Shown: positions 37,568 to 49,050, counted from the stretch's first letter. The stretch is 64,000 nucleotides of DNA from Paraburkholderia sp. FT54 (GCF_031585635.1 NZ_CP134196.1:2852001-2916000); one strand, 5' to 3'. Notes: generated from the sequence alone by a model not told the origin. Made by a program: numbers and translations.

Positions 37568-37828
37568 TTATTTTGCCCGGCAGGCGTAAATCAGGTTGAG
37601 TGTGCCGTTCTCAGTCGACTGCCGCACGACGTCGAATGCGCCGCCGCAACCTGCGCTGGCCTGCTGCGAGCAGGAGTCGGAACCGGCGGGGCACTGAACC
37701 AGCGTGGTCGCGCGGCCATCCGACAGAAACAGCGGCGCGCTGCTGCTGCAAGCGCTTAGCGCGACCATAGCGCCGGCCGCCAGCGTGGCGCCGGCCCGGC
37801 GCGCAAAAAAGGAGAGATTGCGTTTCAT
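37568..37828 (-). CDS. Small cysteine-containing lipoprotein
   Basis: An 86-residue lipoprotein: basic start MKRNLSFFARR, hydrophobic core and lipobox ALSAC (Cys about residue 27), giving a mature protein of about 60 residues. Ser after the lipidated Cys predicts outer-membrane sorting. Four further cysteines (in QCPAGSDSC, GCGGA and YACRAK) could form two disulfides. It is expressed alone on the minus strand. I do not recognise the family. Confidence 0.7.
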   Translation of the reverse strand: MKRNLSFFARRAGATLAAGAMVALSACSSSAPLFLSDGRATTLVQCPAGSDSCSQQASAGCGGAFDVVRQSTENGTLNLIYACRAK

Positions 37829-37915
37829 TTGAAACCCCGATCACGTCTTGTTTTTCGATCTCGCGATTGTGCCACGCGGCAATTACGCTGCGTCAATCGC
37901 TATCGTCGAACGTGG

Positions 37916-39394
<1,479 letters not shown>

Positions 39395-39427
39395 GCTGTC
39401 GCTGTCTCCGGCTATCGTTTTATTATG

Positions 39428-39466
39428 CTTGTCTCATTTCGTAGACAAGCTTATCTCATCGACGAG
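39428..39466. promoter_or_regulatory. Candidate upstream activator sites
   Basis: A perfect inverted repeat CTTGTCT-N8-AGACAAG (39428-39449) is followed by ATCTC-N6-GAGAT, centred near 39459. Both lie about 160-190 bp upstream of the -24/-12 promoter, a normal distance for an enhancer. A related GTCCCA-TTTT-TGAGAC lies at 39530-39545. They are candidate binding sites for the divergent activator. Confidence 0.5.
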
Positions 39467-39620
39467 ATCGCCAGCAAGCTTACGGCATAAGGGTTTAACC
39501 TCGGTTTGGCCTAACTCCAGCCAATTTGCGTCCCATTTTTGAGACGTTTGGGTACAATCGGCCGCGCCGCGTTTCGAACTTCGGCCTGCGAAATCAAGCA
39601 GCGGGCCGTTTCCGCATGCG

Positions 39621-39636
39621 TGGCACGGAACCTGCA
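39621..39636 (+). promoter_or_regulatory. Sigma-54 (-24/-12) promoter of the gntP-ridA operon
   Basis: TGGCACGGAACCTGCA matches TGGCACG-N4-TTGC with one mismatch, and the GG and GC dinucleotides are separated by the required ten bases. It lies 70 bp upstream of the permease ATG and beside a sigma-54 activator gene. Confidence 0.8.
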
Positions 39637-39705
39637 ATTGCCGGCGCCGTGCCGTCGCGCCCTCGCGACGGCGACCATGTAGAACAACCAAGCTTTGGAG
39701 ACTCA

Positions 39706-41106
39706 ATGTCCTTTGTTATCGTCCTCGCCGCGCTGGCGTTTCTGATGTTTGCGGCCTATCGCGGCTACAGCGTCATTCTATTTGCGCCGATCGCGGCGCT
39801 CGGCGCCGTTCTGTTGACCGACCCGGCCGCCGTCGCACCGGTGTTCACCGGCATCTTCATGGAGAAGATGGTCGGTTTCGTGAAGCTCTACTTCCCGGTG
39901 TTCCTGTTGGGCGCCGTGTTCGGTAAGGTCATCGAACTGTCGGGCTTCTCGGAGTCGATCGTGGCCGCCGCGATCCGCTATATTGGCCGCTCGCGCGCCA
40001 ATGCGGTGATCGTTGCGGTGTGCGCGCTGCTCACCTACGGCGGCGTCTCGCTGTTCGTGGTGGTGTTCGCGGTCTATCCGTTCGCCGCCGAGCTGTACCG
40101 CCAGAGCAATATTCCGAAGCGCCTGATGCCCGGCGCGATCGCGCTCGGCGCGTTTTCGTTCACCATGGATTCGCTGCCCGGCACGCCGCAGATCCAGAAC
40201 ATCATCCCGACCACCTTCTTCAAGACGACCTCGTGGGCCGCGCCCGCACTCGGCGTGATCGGTTCGCTGTTCATCATCGTGGTCGGCCTGACCTACCTGG
40301 AATGGCGCCGCCGCTCGGCGATGGCGACCGGCGAAGGTTACGGCACGGAACTCGTCAACGAGCCGGAGCGCGTGGAGTCGAAGCAACTGCCGCATCCGCT
40401 GCTGGCGGTTGCGCCGCTGGTTCTGGTCGGCGTCGCGAACTTCCTGCTGACCCGCTGGATTCCGAACTGGTACGGCGCGACGTACACCGTGGCGCCGGAC
40501 ATCCTGCCGGGCATCCACGCACCGGTCACGACCACGATCAAGGCCGTGGTCGCCATCTGGGCCGTGGAAGGCGCCCTGCTGCTCGGTATCGTCATGGTCG
40601 TCGTGACGGCGTTCAACCGTGTGCGCGAGCGCTTCGCGATCGGCACCAAGGCGGCGGTGGGGGGCGCGCTGCTGGCTTCGCTGAATACGGCGTCGGAATA
40701 CGGTTTTGGCGGTGTGATCGCAGCGCTGCCGGGCTTTCTGGTGGTCAGCGACGCATTGAAGAGCATTCCCAATCCGCTCGTCAATGCAGCCGTGTCGGTG
40801 AGTTCGCTGGCCGGTATCACGGGTTCGGCGTCGGGCGGCATGAGCATTGCGCTCGCGGCCATGTCCGACACGTTCATCAAGGGCGCGGAAGCGGCGCATA
40901 TTCCGATGGAAGTGCTGCACCGGGTTGTCGCCATGGCGAGCGGCGGTATGGACACGCTGCCGCACAACGGCGCGGTGATCACGCTGCTGGCGGTCACGGG
41001 CTTGACGCATCGCCAGTCGTATCGCGATATTTTCGCGGTGACTGTCATCAAGACGATGGCGGTTTTCTTTGTGATCGCGGTCTATTACGCGACTGGTTTG
41101 GTCTGA
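39706..41106 (+). CDS. GntP-family permease
   Basis: A 466-residue integral membrane symporter of the GntP family, which transports gluconate, glycerate, hydroxybutyrate and related hydroxy acids. About twelve hydrophobic helices are visible; IGRSRANAVIVAVCALLTYG, LPGTPQIQNIIPTTFFKTT and ASGGMDTLPHNGAVITLLAV are typical of the family. ATG at 39706 has GGAG six bases upstream; the frame's earlier ATG lies upstream of the promoter and is not used. Its transcription is predicted to depend on sigma-54 and the divergent activator. The following RidA gene lies about 100 bp downstream on the same strand. Confidence 0.9.
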   Translation: MSFVIVLAALAFLMFAAYRGYSVILFAPIAALGAVLLTDPAAVAPVFTGIFMEKMVGFVKLYFPVFLLGAVFGKVIELSGFSESIVAAAIRYIGRSRANAVIVAVCALLTYGGVSLFVVVFAVYPFAAELYRQSNIPKRLMPGAIALGAFSFTMDSLPGTPQIQNIIPTTFFKTTSWAAPALGVIGSLFIIVVGLTYLEWRRRSAMATGEGYGTELVNEPERVESKQLPHPLLAVAPLVLVGVANFLLTRWIPNWYGATYTVAPDILPGIHAPVTTTIKAVVAIWAVEGALLLGIVMVVVTAFNRVRERFAIGTKAAVGGALLASLNTASEYGFGGVIAALPGFLVVSDALKSIPNPLVNAAVSVSSLAGITGSASGGMSIALAAMSDTFIKGAEAAHIPMEVLHRVVAMASGGMDTLPHNGAVITLLAVTGLTHRQSYRDIFAVTVIKTMAVFFVIAVYYATGLV

Positions 41107-41208
41107 TCGGACGGGAACTGGGCACGATGCCGGCAACGCGCCGGCATCCTGACTTTTGATCGGTTACCTTGTCATCCCGACATCCGATCTTGCCCAGCAC
41201 ACCCTGCC

Positions 41209-41610
41209 ATGAGTTCAGCACCTTCTTTCTGGATGATTCCCTCAGCACCCACGCCGGTCGGCCCGTTCTCGCATGCTGCCGAGGCCGACGGCTGGGTCTT
41301 CCTGACCGGCCAGATGCCGACCTCTCCCACCGACGACAGCGCGCCACTCCCCGAAGGGGTGGTCGCCCAAACCAAACGCGTGATGGACAATCTCGTGCTG
41401 GTTCTCCAGGGGCTGGGCCTCGGCCTGTCAAACGTGGTGGCCGTACGGATCTTCCTGACCGAGTTCAAGCGCGATTACGCGCCGATGAACGAGATCTACC
41501 GCGCCTATTTCCCCGCCGATGCGCTGCCCGCGCGAACCTGCATCGGCGTCACCGCGTTGGCGCGCGACGCGCTGGTCGAGATCGACTTCATTGTCAAACG
41601 GCCGGGCTGA
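41209..41610 (+). CDS. RidA-family protein
   Basis: A 133-residue member of the YjgF/YER057c/UK114 (RidA) family, which forms trimers and in RidA proper hydrolyses reactive enamine/imine intermediates made by PLP enzymes. Motifs are present: VGPFSHAAEADGWVFLTGQM, VVAVRIFLTEF and LPARTCIGVTALARDALVEI with the Arg that contacts substrate carboxylates (about 110). It may be co-transcribed with the GntP permease. The role in this locus is unclear: deaminase or detoxification of a metabolite of the imported acid is possible. Confidence 0.88.
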   Translation: MSSAPSFWMIPSAPTPVGPFSHAAEADGWVFLTGQMPTSPTDDSAPLPEGVVAQTKRVMDNLVLVLQGLGLGLSNVVAVRIFLTEFKRDYAPMNEIYRAYFPADALPARTCIGVTALARDALVEIDFIVKRPG

Positions 41611-41635
41611 GGCGGCAAAGCGGCACGGCGGCTAA

Positions 41636-44600
41636 TCAATGCGCCGACGCCTCGTCGAGTCCGTAGTGATCGCATAAGGCTTCGTGCAGCGAAATCGCGA
41701 GTTCGTCCATCTCGGTGGTCCAGCGTTCGCTTTCGTTGCATAGCCGTTGCAATCGCCGGCATTGCTCGACGAACCGCGGCTCCTGCACCACGACGAACGC
41801 GCCGCTCGCGCTATGCGCCCAGCCGGCCAATGCCTGCACGTCTTCCTCTTCGACGATCGCAAGCAGTCTCGGCAGATCTTTTTGCAAATGCTCCTTGAGC
41901 ATCGCCGCGTAGCGTGCCTTGTCGTCCGCGCTGAGCGTGCTGCCCGCATTGGCAACGGGCGCCATGGGTTGGGCTGGCGCGGCTGTCCCGGCAGCCGCCT
42001 GCGCCGATGCCGGCGCCACCTCCAGCAACGCGGCTTGCAATTGGCTCAACGACGCTGGCTTGGCCACATAGCCGCTAAAGCCACGCTCGCGCCAGATGTG
42101 CGCACTCTCATTCTCGGACACGGCGCTAAAGGCCAACACCCGCACGGCAGCATGCAACTCGCGCAGCGCGGCCAGCAGTGCGTAACCGTCCATCTCGGGC
42201 ATATGAATGTCGGTCAGCACCACCTCGAAATCTGTTTGCTCGAACAGTTTCAGCGCGTGCTTGCCGTCGTGGGCGATGGTGGGCACGCACCCCAATTCGA
42301 CCAGTTGTTCGGCGATCAAAGTCTGGATCAGGGGATTGTCTTCCGCGACCAGGACCGGGAGTCCACGCAACGTGGGATGAGCTCCCATCGAATCCGTTGC
42401 CGCGCTCGCGGAAACCGGCGCCGCAGCCGCGGACCCGCCCTCGTGCGCCAGTTCGACGGCAGACAGAATCGCAGTCCGGCTGAATTCACTCACTTCGAGC
42501 ACACCGTCGCCGCGCGCCTCGGCACGATGCGGGCCGTCATGCGTGATCCACACGGCGCCGACCGGTTGCAGCGCACGCAACGTGGCAATCACCTCGAAAT
42601 CGTATTCGCCGGAGACGACCAATACATCCGGGCGGTTCACGCGCAACCACGCCTGCGCGGCGGCAGACGAGAACACCAGGTGGGCCGCCCAGCCCGCGCG
42701 CTGAAGCCAGCGGTCCAGCAACTCGCCGCCTTCCGCTTCCATGAATAAGACGAGCACCGTCCCGCGCTGCTCGGGGACCGCTGCTGACACGCGCGGATCG
42801 GCGGGGGGCTTCTCAAGAGGGATTGATACGCGAAATGCACTGCCGACGTTGGGTACACTTTCCGCGGAAATCTGGCCGCCCATCAACTCGCATAAGCGCG
42901 CACAGATCGCGAGGCCGAGACCCGTGCCGGCGTTGCCGCGCGAAGCCCCCTGTTCGCCCTGCGCGAACGGCTTGAAAAGCAGCGCCAGCGTTTCCTGGCT
43001 AATGCCTGCGCCCGAATCCGAGACTCGGCAGTTCAGTATCGCCCGGCCCGCTGAATCGTCTGTCACGTCGGCATATAACGTGATCCTGCCGATCGAGGTG
43101 AACTTGAATGCATTGCTCAGCAGGTTGTTGACGATCTGCCCTATGCGCATGCGATCGCCGATCAAGATCTGGTCGAGGGTCGGAGAAAAGAGGGCGTGGT
43201 AACTGATCGAGCGGTCACCGTGCATCGATGCATAGGAAAGGGCGATGTTTTCGAAATCGTCGATCAGGCGAAAGGGTTCCTTGACCAGCAACATCTCGCC
43301 TGCGTCGATCTTCGAAAAATCGAGAATGTCGTTGACCACGCGGCGCAGCGCGCCTGCCGCAAGGTCCAATGTCGCGAGCCGTTGCGAATGCGCCTCGAGA
43401 CCTGGCGTACGGGCGAACAGTTCGAGATTGCCGAGCAGCGCGTTCAAAGGCGTGCGAATTTCGTGGCTCATTGCGGCGAAGAAATTCGTACGCGCACGCA
43501 TCAGCGCTTCCGATGTCTGCTGTGCGTGCCGCAGTTGTTGTTCAAGCATGGTCTGCGCGGTGACGTCGAGTATCGCGCAGAACAGCACATTCTCACTGGC
43601 GTAACGAGCGGGCGCATAGATGAATTGCAGAAACAGGGCCGGCGCGTCGCCGTCCCTCTCTGATGGCAACGCGGTTTGCGGGCCTGCTCGGTGCTCGGTT
43701 GCCGAGCGAGACAGAGACTGAGCCGGCGGCGTCTTCAGCGGCTGCGCGGGCGCGACGAACGCAGCCACCCCCGTGAACGCCGCGGCCGACGTCTGATCCG
43801 GCGCCTGAGCCACGAACTCGCCCACGATATGCGGCGGGAGCCGACTACCATCGGCCTCGATATCGAGCAACTCAGTCGCAAGCGCGTTGGCCGTCAGGAT
43901 CGAATAGTCGCTCTGCCGGACAATGCACAACCCGACGGGTGTCGCGCTGACGAGAATGTGGTTGAGGGTTTCGCTTTGCAGCGCGCGTGACGTTTCCGCA
44001 AACGAATTGCGTAAGAGTCGCAAGCCGAAATAGCGCGCCATCAGAGCGATAGCCAGCAGGAAGAGCGCCGTCAGGCAGCCAATCACCGCCAGTTGCCAGC
44101 CGAGTGCGACGGCCAGCGCGCTCCACGGTATGTAGCCGACCAGGAAGCCGACGCCTGGCCCCAATGGCTCGTAAAAAAATGCGCCCTCGCGGCCGTAATG
44201 AAAGGCGTGGGTTGGCGTAGCTGCTACCGTCTGACGCAGCAGCCGGGCGATCGAGCCGTCGAGCGGCGCCGACAACACGGCAATGCGGCCGTCCGCCCTC
44301 ATGAGCAGATTCACGCCCTCGCGGTCGGGTGGCGCGATACGCGACACGAGCGCGTCCACCGGAATGTTCATGCTGATCAGGGAGATCGGCGTGTCGCCGT
44401 CATAGTAGGCACTCACCGCGGAAATCACCGGACGGTTCTGCAGCGGATCACGGTACGGTCCCAGCCAGACGCGCTCGCCTTTGCTCGGCACGCGCTTGCC
44501 GGTTTGCGCCTCGAACTGGCGCTCGAGCGTCTCGCGCAGCACGTTGACGATCGTCGGTTGCGGCACAGGCGTAGCGGCCTGATCGGCCCTGCCGGTCTGG

Positions 44601-45166
44601 CCCGCGAGCGGTTCCGCCAGCGTACGCAGAATCACCGCGTAGTCTTCGTTCAATCCGATCAGCATCGCCTGTTGCCGCAATTCAAAAGCCTGCTGAGTCA
44701 CGAGCGTCGATCGCGCCGATTCGTAGAGGCGTCCGAGGTTTTGGCCCAGTTGCGGGCCCCACGCGTTGCGCGTGGCTTCGCCGACCGCCATGTCGAAATC
44801 TGAATCGTCTATCTGGAAGCGCGCGACACCGTTCTTCACGATCGCTTGCTGTATGGTATCGGGCGCGCTCCGTGCGCCGGCCTGGCCGTCGTTATGAGCG
44901 AGCGTCAACTCGGCGCGCCGCAGGAACGACTCCTCCTGATGCACGAGCAGGGAGATCTGGGCGGCATTCTGCGATACGAGGGTACGGTGATAGTCGAGTT
45001 GCTGGAGTCCCGCGACGGCAACCAGCACGAGCGCAAAGATCACCACGATCAGCATCAGCGAGCCGACGGTCGCGAGATAAAGCCGCTGTTGGCGCTTCGC
45101 GCTCTGGGCGAGCGTGGCAAAGGCCTGCGCCAGCGACTCCTGAGTACGGTCGAGAATCTTCTGCAT
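41636..45166 (-). CDS. Hybrid sensor histidine kinase (BvgS-type, HK-REC-HPt)
   Basis: A 1176-residue multidomain kinase. TM1 (about 25-45) is followed by a periplasmic sensor of ~280 residues (QNLGRLYESARSTLVTQQAF..., dCache-like) and TM2 (about 345-370). A PAS region follows, then HisKA with MSHEIRTPLNALLGNLELF (His about 570), a HATPase (NNLLSNAFKFTSIG; GTGLGLAICARLCELMGG), a degenerate receiver, a canonical receiver with VVLTDIHMPEMDGYALL (Asp) and a C-terminal HPt with GWAHSASGAF (His). The in-frame start at 45298 lies in the upstream region; ATG 45166 begins the basic TM leader. It converges with ridA. No cognate response regulator is adjacent. Confidence 0.92.
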   Translation of the reverse strand: MQKILDRTQESLAQAFATLAQSAKRQQRLYLATVGSLMLIVVIFALVLVAVAGLQQLDYHRTLVSQNAAQISLLVHQEESFLRRAELTLAHNDGQAGARSAPDTIQQAIVKNGVARFQIDDSDFDMAVGEATRNAWGPQLGQNLGRLYESARSTLVTQQAFELRQQAMLIGLNEDYAVILRTLAEPLAGQTGRADQAATPVPQPTIVNVLRETLERQFEAQTGKRVPSKGERVWLGPYRDPLQNRPVISAVSAYYDGDTPISLISMNIPVDALVSRIAPPDREGVNLLMRADGRIAVLSAPLDGSIARLLRQTVAATPTHAFHYGREGAFFYEPLGPGVGFLVGYIPWSALAVALGWQLAVIGCLTALFLLAIALMARYFGLRLLRNSFAETSRALQSETLNHILVSATPVGLCIVRQSDYSILTANALATELLDIEADGSRLPPHIVGEFVAQAPDQTSAAAFTGVAAFVAPAQPLKTPPAQSLSRSATEHRAGPQTALPSERDGDAPALFLQFIYAPARYASENVLFCAILDVTAQTMLEQQLRHAQQTSEALMRARTNFFAAMSHEIRTPLNALLGNLELFARTPGLEAHSQRLATLDLAAGALRRVVNDILDFSKIDAGEMLLVKEPFRLIDDFENIALSYASMHGDRSISYHALFSPTLDQILIGDRMRIGQIVNNLLSNAFKFTSIGRITLYADVTDDSAGRAILNCRVSDSGAGISQETLALLFKPFAQGEQGASRGNAGTGLGLAICARLCELMGGQISAESVPNVGSAFRVSIPLEKPPADPRVSAAVPEQRGTVLVLFMEAEGGELLDRWLQRAGWAAHLVFSSAAAQAWLRVNRPDVLVVSGEYDFEVIATLRALQPVGAVWITHDGPHRAEARGDGVLEVSEFSRTAILSAVELAHEGGSAAAAPVSASAATDSMGAHPTLRGLPVLVAEDNPLIQTLIAEQLVELGCVPTIAHDGKHALKLFEQTDFEVVLTDIHMPEMDGYALLAALRELHAAVRVLAFSAVSENESAHIWRERGFSGYVAKPASLSQLQAALLEVAPASAQAAAGTAAPAQPMAPVANAGSTLSADDKARYAAMLKEHLQKDLPRLLAIVEEEDVQALAGWAHSASGAFVVVQEPRFVEQCRRLQRLCNESERWTTEMDELAISLHEALCDHYGLDEASAH

Positions 45167-45463
45167 CAGCGCGCGTGGGTAGCGGATTCGCGCAGGCAGA
45201 CCGCGGCGAATCGAGGGGCGAGATGCGTCTGCAGCCCTTATACGGGCGCAGTGTAGTCCTTTTGAAGACATCGCGCGACGCATCCGGCACTGTTTCACAC
45301 GGCCTTTCAGCGCTCGTCAAACAACCCTGTATTAACGGCCTGGTCGAGACTAAACCTGAGTGGTTTACTGGGAAACCCTCAAGACTGCGGGGTTAATTGC
45401 CGTTATTCCTTGCAACCATGTAAGCACCGCGCCCACGCGTGGGCTGGCACCAGCAAGGAAGCC

Positions 45464-47164
45464 ATGCGCAACAACCAGCCTGTCACCGGGCACGAGTACG
45501 AAATCCCTTCGTCACACATGCTTGTTTCCGCGACCGACCTGACCGGTCGCATCCAGTACTGCAATCCGGCCTTCATCACCGTCTCGGGCTTTGCGCGCGA
45601 CGAACTGATTGGCCAGCCGCACAACCTGATCCGCCATCCGGACATGCCACGCGAAGCGTTCGCCGACATGTGGGCAACGATCCGCGACGGGCGCCCCTGG
45701 ACAGCGCTCGTGAAAAATCGCCGCCAGAACGGCGATCACTACTGGGTCCATGCCAACGTCACGCCGGTGGTCGAGAAAGGCGCCGTGGTCGGCTACTTGA
45801 GCGTGCGCGTGAAACCGGAACGCGCCGCGGTGCGCGCCGCCGAAGCGCTGTACGCACGCATGCGCGGCGGCGAGTCGCGTGGCGTGCGGTTGCGCCGCGG
45901 CGTGGTGGTGCGCACCGGTGTGCTGGGGCGCTTGCAGGCGCTGATGCGCCTGCCCGTCGCGACACGCGCGGCGATCGGCTACGCGATCACGCCGCTCGCG
46001 CTGCTGCTGACCGGCCTCGCGGCATGGCAAGGCGCGCCGCCTGTGCCGTTCTGGATGGCGTTCGGCGTCACCACGGCAGTCAGTATCGTGTCGTGGCAGG
46101 TGCTGACGCGCCAACTCGCCGCTCCGATCCGCGACATGTCGGGATTCGCCACGCGTCTCGCCGCGGGCGACCTGACCGCCGATCTGCAGATCGTGCGCCA
46201 CGACGACCTCGGCGACGTGCTGCAAGCACTGAATCAGTTGAGGGCGAATCTTGCGGCGATCGTCTACGACGTGCGCGCCCAGATCACCGGCATGCTCGAC
46301 AATGCGCGCGAAATTTCCAGCGGCAATGTCGATCTCGCGAGACGCACGGAGTTGCAGGCAGCGTCGCTTGAAGAGACCGCCGCCACGATGGAAGAGCTGA
46401 CCACCACGGTGCAAGCCAACGCCGACGCCACCGTGCGCGCACTCGATCTGGCGCGGGACGCTCAGGCGGCGGCCGCGGTCGGCGGCAAGATTGCGGGCCA
46501 GGTCGAGCAGACCATGGCGGGCATCACCGCGGCATCTCGGCGTATCGCCGACATTACCGGCGTGATCGACGGCATCGCGTTCCAGACCAATATCCTTGCG
46601 TTGAATGCCGCCGTCGAAGCGGCGCGCGCGGGCGAAGCGGGCCGCTCGTTCGCGGTCGTCGCGGGCGAAGTGCGCATGCTGGCGCAACGCTGCGCGGCGT
46701 CGTCGAAGGAAATCAAGTCGGTGGTCGAAGCGAGCGCAACCGAAGTCGCGGCGGGCACCGAACTGGTTGCCCGTACAACGTCGCAGATGCGCGTGATCGA
46801 CGAGGCGGTGGGCCGCGTGTCGTCGATCATCGTCGACGTGGCGAATGCGAGCAGCGAACAGGCGGAAGGCATTCGCCAGGTCAATCAGGCGGTCTCGCAT
46901 CTGGACGGCGCCACCCAGCAGAATGCGGCGCTCGTCGAGCAGGCGGCGGCAACCGCGCAGCGTCTGGCGGAACAGGCGGACGTGCTGGACGAAGCCGTGC
47001 GTCTGTTCACCGTCGCCGACGCAGCACAGGCGCAACGCGCCGCCGGCAAGAAGCGTCAGGCGTTCAGCGCCGATGCAGCGCAAACGGCGGTGCTTGGGAT
47101 CAAACGACACCGTGCGCCAGTCATCGTCCGCGATGTCGAGCAGGAAGACGCTGCATTGATCTGA
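45464..47164 (+). CDS. Aer-like chemoreceptor (PAS-TM-MCP)
   Basis: A 566-residue energy/redox taxis receptor. The PAS domain (about 15-125) has the Aer pattern [20 protein letters not shown] and [20 protein letters not shown]. Two hydrophobic segments (about 165-205) anchor it, followed by HAMP ([20 protein letters not shown]) and the signalling domain with the tip [20 protein letters not shown] and [19 protein letters not shown] (Cys replacing the usual Ser). ATG 45464 has AAGGAAG upstream. In Aer the PAS binds FAD; that is not evident here. No periplasmic ligand domain is present. A terminator follows. Confidence 0.92.
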   Translation: MRNNQPVTGHEYEIPSSHMLVSATDLTGRIQYCNPAFITVSGFARDELIGQPHNLIRHPDMPREAFADMWATIRDGRPWTALVKNRRQNGDHYWVHANVTPVVEKGAVVGYLSVRVKPERAAVRAAEALYARMRGGESRGVRLRRGVVVRTGVLGRLQALMRLPVATRAAIGYAITPLALLLTGLAAWQGAPPVPFWMAFGVTTAVSIVSWQVLTRQLAAPIRDMSGFATRLAAGDLTADLQIVRHDDLGDVLQALNQLRANLAAIVYDVRAQITGMLDNAREISSGNVDLARRTELQAASLEETAATMEELTTTVQANADATVRALDLARDAQAAAAVGGKIAGQVEQTMAGITAASRRIADITGVIDGIAFQTNILALNAAVEAARAGEAGRSFAVVAGEVRMLAQRCAASSKEIKSVVEASATEVAAGTELVARTTSQMRVIDEAVGRVSSIIVDVANASSEQAEGIRQVNQAVSHLDGATQQNAALVEQAAATAQRLAEQADVLDEAVRLFTVADAAQAQRAAGKKRQAFSADAAQTAVLGIKRHRAPVIVRDVEQEDAALI

Positions 47165-47276
47165 TAGATCGGCGTTACTCCCACCTCGACAGTCCGGTAT
47201 TGACGCAGCACGATGGCACGGTCAGCGCCCAGTTGTTTGAAGGGGCAGGCTGACCCGAGTAACAACGGCGTTGAGC

Positions 47277-47310
47277 GGCCCGCCCCCTCCGTGGACGGGC
47301 CTATTTTTTT
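47277..47310 (+). terminator. Terminator of the Aer-like gene
   Basis: GGCCCG pairs with CGGGCC across a 13-base loop (CCCCTCCGTGGA region), followed by TATTTTTTT. It lies about 110 bp after the chemoreceptor stop. Confidence 0.8.
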
Positions 47311-47564
47311 GCGGACGACGCCGGTGCGTGCGCTGTTGAGGATTCTTGAGGTTCGACCTTTGATCATTCGCTGCTGCCGGTGCAGCGGATAAGACGAACG
47401 GTGAGGGAATACGGGAGCACGCCTTCGTCGATTCGCCACGTGCCGATCGCCTCGCGCGAAGCGATGCTACGCTAGATAGGCAGGGCTTCCATTCTCACGC
47501 CACGCGCTCGCTTGACGACGCGCATGCGCACCCACGTGCCCAATTCCCGCCATCGGAGGCCGAC
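47311..47564. other. Intergenic region, no gene seen
   Basis: This stretch holds no supported gene or obvious regulatory element beyond the GGAGG ribosome site (47555-47560) of the following DinB gene. Confidence 0.5.
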
Positions 47565-48173
47565 GTGACCCCTTCCGACTCGCCGCGTGCCAATCCGCTG
47601 TCTTCGCACCTCACCGCCATGGCGCGCAACAACGCATGGTCGAATCTGCGCCTCTACCGCGCCTGCCTCGCCTTGACCGACGAAGCGTTCGCCGAACGCA
47701 GAGTGAGTTACTTCCCGTCGTTGCAGCTCACGTTGAATCACATCCTTCTGGTGGACCGTTATTACTTCGACGCGCTGATCGGCGGCGGCGCAGGCCTCAC
47801 CATTTTCGATAACGAAATGCCCTATCCGCGCGCAGCCGACCTGTGGGATGCACAAGCGCGGAGCGACCAGCAACTGCTCGCCTTCTGCGAATCGCTCACC
47901 GACGACGATCTGCAACGCGAGGTCCAGATCGACCGCGGTCCGTCGATCGGGGTACAACGCGAGCAGGTCGGCAGCGTATTGCCGCATGTTTTCGTCCATC
48001 AGATTCACCATCGCGGGCAAGTTCACGCGATGCTGAGCGGCACGGCGGCCGCCCCGCCGCAGCTCGACGAGTTTTTCCTTTCCGCCGACGCACCGCTGCG
48101 CGTTGCCGAACTCAGCGATCTGGACACGATGCGCGACGCGCGAACCACGCCGCGCCCGGTCCATTTTCCCTAA
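47565..48173 (+). CDS. DinB-family protein
   Basis: A 202-residue DinB/YfiT-type four-helix protein. The three metal-ligand histidines of the family are present: one in LTLNHILLVDRYYFDALIG (about 65) and an HxxxH in HVFVHQIHHRGQVHAML (about 145-156). Start is GTG with GGAGG seven bases upstream. The family has thiol-transferase, metal-dependent hydrolase or unknown functions; nothing here decides. The C-terminal ~25 residues (LSDLDTMRDARTTPRPVHFP) are probably disordered. Confidence 0.85.
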   Translation: MTPSDSPRANPLSSHLTAMARNNAWSNLRLYRACLALTDEAFAERRVSYFPSLQLTLNHILLVDRYYFDALIGGGAGLTIFDNEMPYPRAADLWDAQARSDQQLLAFCESLTDDDLQREVQIDRGPSIGVQREQVGSVLPHVFVHQIHHRGQVHAMLSGTAAAPPQLDEFFLSADAPLRVAELSDLDTMRDARTTPRPVHFP

Positions 48174-48468
48174 CCGGGGCGCGCGTCAACAGCATGACAG
48201 TCGGGGGGAAGAATCGCACCGTCACGGGGCACGAAAAATGCATCCGTCGTAGCCGAGAGTCGCGTTAAACTGATTGTCACGGCGGGACGTCACGACGTGC
48301 GTTGCCCGGCGGACCGCGCCAGTCAACGCGCTTGGCGGCCTACGGCACGCAGGCGGACGAACGGCCGACCACGCGGGTAACCACGCGAAGCGTGACGGCG
48401 GCGCGACAGACGCCGCGCTATCGTGCCCGTACAATGGTTCGATCAACAACGGAACAAGGACAACTTCG

Positions 48469-48720
48469 ATGCGCACTACCGGGTCTTCCGGGTCAATGGC
48501 CCTGCTCACCGAATACGACGACGCAACGGCGCGCGAACTCCGTTCGCTGCGCCTCGAATCGACAGAAGACGGCAAAGGCATTCTTTTGATCGAAGTCGAC
48601 GAGCGCAAGCCAGGCATACACCGCGAAGTGCGCTACGAAATTACGCCAGCCGAACTGATTGCCGCGATTCGCGCACACGGCGCCGAATTGCCTGGCGAAC
48701 AGCACAATCATCGTCAATGA
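48469..48720 (+). CDS. Small conserved-looking hypothetical protein
   Basis: This encodes 83 residues: MRTTGSSGSMALLTEYDDAT, then LRSLRLESTEDGKGILLIEV with alternating beta strands and a charged helical end. An upstream in-frame ATG at 48274 gives a low-complexity leader; ATG 48469 has AAGGA nine bases upstream. An inverted repeat follows the stop within five bases. No domain is recognised. Confidence 0.55.
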   Translation: MRTTGSSGSMALLTEYDDATARELRSLRLESTEDGKGILLIEVDERKPGIHREVRYEITPAELIAAIRAHGAELPGEQHNHRQ

Positions 48721-48724
48721 AATA

Positions 48725-48766
48725 CGTCACGCGGCATTGCACGTCGACTGCAAATGCCGCGTGACG
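48725..48766. terminator. Perfect 14-bp inverted repeat after the small ORF
   Basis: CGTCACGCGGCATT pairs with AATGCCGCGTGACG across a 14-base loop. It starts four bases after the stop but has no U tract; a second hairpin (CCCGCT / AGCGGG) lies at about 48778-48795. It may act as a terminator or 3'-end stabiliser. Confidence 0.55.
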
Positions 48767-49050
48767 CGTCGGTATCACCCGCTTGCTGAGCGGGCTTCCG
48801 CGGACGTCAATCGGGCATTATTTCCGCTTCAGCACGCCGCGCGACATTCTCATCTTTTTCGTTTTGTTCGAGTCGCGCTGCTAATGCGTCTTTCAAGTCA
48901 TTCAGTGTGCTTGAGATAGCGCTTCCCATACCCAACTAAAGGACATCTTTTCAGGGCGTTTGCACGTCTTGAAAATGCGTCCATAATTCTTGCATTCTCC
49001 TTTGCATTCCCTACCTGCGCCGCGTCCGAAAGGGCTGCGGATTTAAGCCG

